DNA from: SHYR01 sp036013055
GTDB taxonomy: Bacteria > Chloroflexota > Dehalococcoidia > UBA2979
Assembly (NCBI GenBank): GCA_036013055.1
Contig: DASCQM010000006.1
Span: 310,001-374,000 of the forward strand
DNA: 64,000 bases
Reading direction: 5' to 3'
In this document: positions 61,700-64,000 of the stretch, piece by piece
How the letters are laid out: each line of letters starts with the position of its first letter
How positions within the stretch are numbered: the stretch's first letter is position 1
Program-made: the position numbers and the translations under genes
The notes under the pieces: model-generated
The model's database searches: none
Seen by the model: the letters and a program-made list of their open reading frames with translations, nothing else
Told to the model about the DNA's origin: nothing

Positions 61700-62149
61700 T
61701 CAGGCGGTCGCGCCTTCCAGCGTGAAGTTCGTCTCAAGCTCGCGCGAGTTGTCCATGAACTGCTGCAGGCTCGGGTTGTAGCGGAAGAATTTGTCGGCCG
61801 CGAACCCGTCCTCGGCGAAGTTCTTGTGAATCGGCTCTTCGTCGACCAGATCCAACGTGTTCAGCGTCCAGTCGCGGCCGGCAGTCCCGTTCGCCTTGAT
61901 GTCCTCGATCATGCCGCGCCACTTCTCAGGGGAAATCTCGATCACGAAGTCGGCATCGCGCAGCGCCGACTCCTCGACCGCTCGTACGTCGCCGACGGTG
62001 AGCACGTCGAAGGTGACGTTGTAGGCGCTGTCGCCGGCCTTGAAGACGATCACCGCGTTCATGCGGCCGAACTTCTGGAAGACCGGATCCTCGTTGGCCA
62101 TGTCGGCCAGCGCCTGGAACCACTCAACGGATGGAAAATCGACGGCCAT
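61700..62149 (-). CDS. SCP2 sterol-binding domain protein
   Basis: A 149-aa small lipid-binding-fold protein: FPSVEWFQALADMANEDPVFQKFGR, then AYNVTFDVLTVGDVRAVEES, DADFVIEISPEKWRGMIEDI and NPSLQQFMDN. The SCP2 fold holds acyl-CoA or other hydrophobic ligands in a tunnel. It lies downstream of the FmdB zinc ribbon and a ferritin-like gene on the same strand with short spacers (45, 2 and 76 nt), so it may carry or present a hydrophobic substrate. Ligand unknown. Confidence 0.85.
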   Translation of the reverse strand: MAVDFPSVEWFQALADMANEDPVFQKFGRMNAVIVFKAGDSAYNVTFDVLTVGDVRAVEESALRDADFVIEISPEKWRGMIEDIKANGTAGRDWTLNTLDLVDEEPIHKNFAEDGFAADKFFRYNPSLQQFMDNSRELETNFTLEGATA

Positions 62150-62194
62150 GACGCCTCCTCGGGGTCTCGCTCGTTGTGCTGTTGTCGCGCGGCG

Positions 62195-62500
62195 CTAGAA
62201 GTCGACGGGGTCGCCGGGGTCGTCCACCACGTCGTACGGAATCATCTTCTCAAGGTGCTTCATCGGGTCGGCGTAGGATGCCGTTCGCTTCATCTCGTCT
62301 TCAACGATGTGCTTGTACTTCGGGTCGAGCGACCGCAGCTCATCGAGCTCCGAGTGGGCGACCGCGAAGCTACCGAGCTTCTTGTCGATGTTGGTCGAGC
62401 CACACTCCTGGCAACTGGTTGGCGCGCGGAAATAGATCGTGCGCACCAGCAACTCGATCTCGGCTGAACAATCTTTGCAGCGGTATTCGTGAATCGGCAT
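62195..62500 (-). CDS. FmdB-type zinc-ribbon protein
   Basis: A 101-aa protein: MPIHEYRCKDCSAEIELLVR at the start (C8, C11) and CQECGSTNI (second Cys pair), the putative regulatory FmdB zinc ribbon. The remaining half is charged and unassigned (FAVAHSELDELRSLDPKYKHIVEDEM). The ATG at 62500 is two bases from the end of the upstream ferritin-like gene, suggesting coupling. Related proteins accompany formamidase, amidase and multicomponent oxygenase genes; the role is unclear. Confidence 0.8.
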   Translation of the reverse strand: MPIHEYRCKDCSAEIELLVRTIYFRAPTSCQECGSTNIDKKLGSFAVAHSELDELRSLDPKYKHIVEDEMKRTASYADPMKHLEKMIPYDVVDDPGDPVDF

Positions 62501-62502
62501 TG

Positions 62503-63606
62503 CTAGGTCGCCTCCTCTGGCTCCAGCCACCGGGCGAGTGCGCCGATCATGTTCGTGCGGCGCGCGATGCCGGTCCATTCGATGCGGTCGGCGTAACTGT
62601 TCACCCAGTCGCGGCGCATGCGATTGACTATCTCCATGCCTTCGTCGATGTGTTCGACACCGCCGCCGAAGAGCACCGCCAGCGCCTCCCATAACACGTG
62701 GTCGCGCTCATCGCGTGCGACCTGCGCCTCGGCACCGCCGAGCGCCACCGCGTAGGCGCGGGCGCGCATCGGGTTCTTCGTGAACGAGAAGCGGACGTGC
62801 TCCATGCCGTACTGGATGTGGCGGGTGACGTCGGCGAGGTATCGCGCGGCCATCTGGCGGTCCAGCTCGGTCGGCCCGTAGACCGTGAGGTAACGCAGGA
62901 TCGTGTGCGTGAAGGAGCCGCGCACGAGGTACATCAGGATCGCCGTCTCGGTCCACCCCGAGTAGCACTCGAAGATCATGCGGTTCACCCAGCCGGGGTT
63001 CTCCATCAGCATGCCGCCGCCGTTGAGCATCGCTCGCTTGCGGTAGCCGTCGAACATGCGGGCGTTGTCGTAGACGTTGACCGAGAGGTGCAGCTTCACT
63101 TCGTGGTAGACCGGGTTCAGCTCGCGGAACCAGCCGGAGATCGTCTCCATCTCCACCTGCGCGTGCGTCGCCAGCTCCGTCGCCACCTGGCAGAGCGCGA
63201 GTTCGACAGCCTCTGGGACGCCGTGGCCGCTCTCCCACGGCAGGTCGGTCGCGGTGCTCCAGCGGCGCTGGATCGCCTCCTCGTACAACTCGCCGGCGTT
63301 GTCGGCCCAGAGCCGGAAGGCGTCACAGACCGAGTAGCCACCGACATCCGTGACGCCGATCACGGGGATCGCCCCGCGCGGGATGCGGTTGCGGCCGTCG
63401 ACGTGGTCGGGGATGTGCCCGTAGATGCCGATGTTGAGGTCATCGATCGTCAGGCCCGCCTCTGAGCTCGACGGTCGTGCGCGGGTGCCCCACTGCAGCG
63501 AGAGCTGTCGCGGATCGCGGGGCGGTGCTGTGCCGGCCGACTGGGCGACGCCCGCCTGTGCTGCCAGATTCGCCGGAAGGGCCGGTCGTGCTTCGCCTTG
63601 AACCAT
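62503..63606 (-). CDS. Ferritin-like (di-iron oxygenase-fold) protein with degenerate first metal half-site
   Basis: A 367-aa helical protein. The helix pair ELATHAQVEMETISGWF with NVYDNARMFDGYRKR, and later SGWTETAILMYLVRG with LADVTRHIQYGMEHVRFSF, resembles the paired helices of R2-like/soluble di-iron oxygenases, where DEARH-type motifs give Glu/His ligands. Here the second motif keeps R-H (DVTRH) but the first reads DNARM, with Met for His. It has no signal peptide. It is followed by an FmdB zinc ribbon and SCP2 and preceded by a partly seen linked protein. Assignment to an oxygenase family is inference. Confidence 0.55.
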   Translation of the reverse strand: MVQGEARPALPANLAAQAGVAQSAGTAPPRDPRQLSLQWGTRARPSSSEAGLTIDDLNIGIYGHIPDHVDGRNRIPRGAIPVIGVTDVGGYSVCDAFRLWADNAGELYEEAIQRRWSTATDLPWESGHGVPEAVELALCQVATELATHAQVEMETISGWFRELNPVYHEVKLHLSVNVYDNARMFDGYRKRAMLNGGGMLMENPGWVNRMIFECYSGWTETAILMYLVRGSFTHTILRYLTVYGPTELDRQMAARYLADVTRHIQYGMEHVRFSFTKNPMRARAYAVALGGAEAQVARDERDHVLWEALAVLFGGGVEHIDEGMEIVNRMRRDWVNSYADRIEWTGIARRTNMIGALARWLEPEEAT

Positions 63607-63682
63607 CGTCTACCTCGCTCTGTCGCCTTCGGGAGCGGTACCTACGTGGATGCGCTCACGTGACTCGTCGTGACTGCTGCTG

Positions 63683-64000
63683 CTAGGCAGCGACGTACTG
63701 CTGAAGCACGGGCATCGCGCGGCCGTTCTCGAATCGCTCGCCGAAGCCGGCGACGCGGACGCGCTGGATGTACTCCTTGATCTGGCGCTGGCGCATCGCC
63801 ATCGCCAGTTGCTCGCCCTCTTCCATCTTGTCGTCGCCGCCGCCGAGCAGCACCGAGAGCGAGTTGCCTGTGAGGCCGCCACGCTGCAACGGGTTCTGCG
63901 TGCCGCCGGTGCCAAAGACGAGGCCCTGCTCGACCTCATCGAGGTAGCAGTGAATCTCTTCCTTGCGCTCCGGCTGCGCCTCGGCCAGGTACTTGAGGTG
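63683..64000 (-). CDS. C-terminal part of a protein linked to the ferritin-like gene (runs off window)
   Basis: The last 105 codons of a gene whose start lies beyond the right edge. The visible end reads HLKYLAEAQPERKEEIHCYLDEVEQ, then FGTGGTQNPLQRGG, LSVLLGGGDDKMEEGEQLAMAMRQRQIKEYI and ends MPVLQQYVAA. I do not recognise the family; the helical start with LKYLAEA and the position 76 nt ahead of the ferritin-like gene suggest a partner subunit. It needs sequence to the right of the window. Confidence 0.6.
   Translation of the reverse strand, partial: HLKYLAEAQPERKEEIHCYLDEVEQGLVFGTGGTQNPLQRGGLTGNSLSVLLGGGDDKMEEGEQLAMAMRQRQIKEYIQRVRVAGFGERFENGRAMPVLQQYVAA

Overview
The window is dense, high-GC bacterial chromosome: about 58 protein genes, no gene-free stretch above about 215 bases, and no rRNA, tRNA, CRISPR array, prophage or transposase that I could see. 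The gene set suggests a Chloroflexota bacterium, perhaps Dehalococcoidia or SAR202-like. The reasons are a membrane-anchored YvcK, a tig-clpP-clpX cluster, an L25/Ctc protein with an acidic tail, a PPOX-family protein, and many CaiB, HyuAB, cyclase, amidohydrolase and acyl-CoA carboxylase genes. This placement is inference; no marker gene settles it.

The most notable result is at 7201-8406. A DUF3179-family lipoprotein gene is interrupted by one in-frame TGA at 7693-7695, exactly where the family has the first Cys of a CxxC motif. The recoded product has Sec-Ile-Val-Cys (UxxC). A perfect 8-bp hairpin with a 4-nt loop carrying G at its second position begins 14 nt after the TGA, as expected of a bacterial SECIS. 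The selenocysteine-specific elongation factor SelB is encoded at the left edge (1-522, minus strand, partial). I read this as a genuine selenoprotein.

Layout. 1-8.9 kb: selB fragment; a compositionally foreign AlbA_2-domain gene behind a LexA-like operator; an SDR; an HDAC-family deacetylase; an NmrA-like protein; a VOC protein; methylmalonyl-CoA epimerase; hemW with a coupled zinc-ribbon protein; the selenoprotein; a PPOX-like protein. 8.9-18.2 kb: aspS, an oligopeptide-type ABC system without its ATPases, then tig-clpP-clpX. 18.2-23.8 kb: tlyA-nadK-nudix, then an Escherichia-type frdABCD complex. 24-29.3 kb, opposite strand: fumC, mdh, a eukaryote-like icd and an acyl-CoA carboxylase beta subunit. 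With frdABCD this makes a TCA supercluster of two convergent blocks. 29.4-36.3 kb, minus: LysM lipoprotein, M28 peptidase, a small membrane protein, hyuB, hyuA and an alpha/beta hydrolase. 36.4-45.8 kb: rplY, then fmt, a solute-binding protein, secG, yvcK and gatB, small DUF proteins, and rarA. 45.9-64 kb is accessory catabolism: DinB, two MFS transporters, two amidohydrolases, a class-C-type serine hydrolase, a 1130-aa single-chain biotin-dependent carboxylase, a D-threonine-aldolase-like PLP enzyme, a cyclase, a fused two-domain CaiB CoA-transferase, and a cluster of SCP2, FmdB zinc ribbon and two linked proteins, one of them ferritin-like.

How the parts fit. Propionyl/acyl-CoA carboxylation, epimerisation and the succinate-fumarate-malate steps form a plausible route from propionyl-CoA into the TCA cycle. 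The right-hand accessory genes look like uptake and breakdown of small organic acids, amides, hydantoins and CoA-activated substrates. Promoters often show a TATACT/TATCCT/TAAACT -10 box very close to the start codon, and at least two genes (tlyA, rarA) look leaderless.
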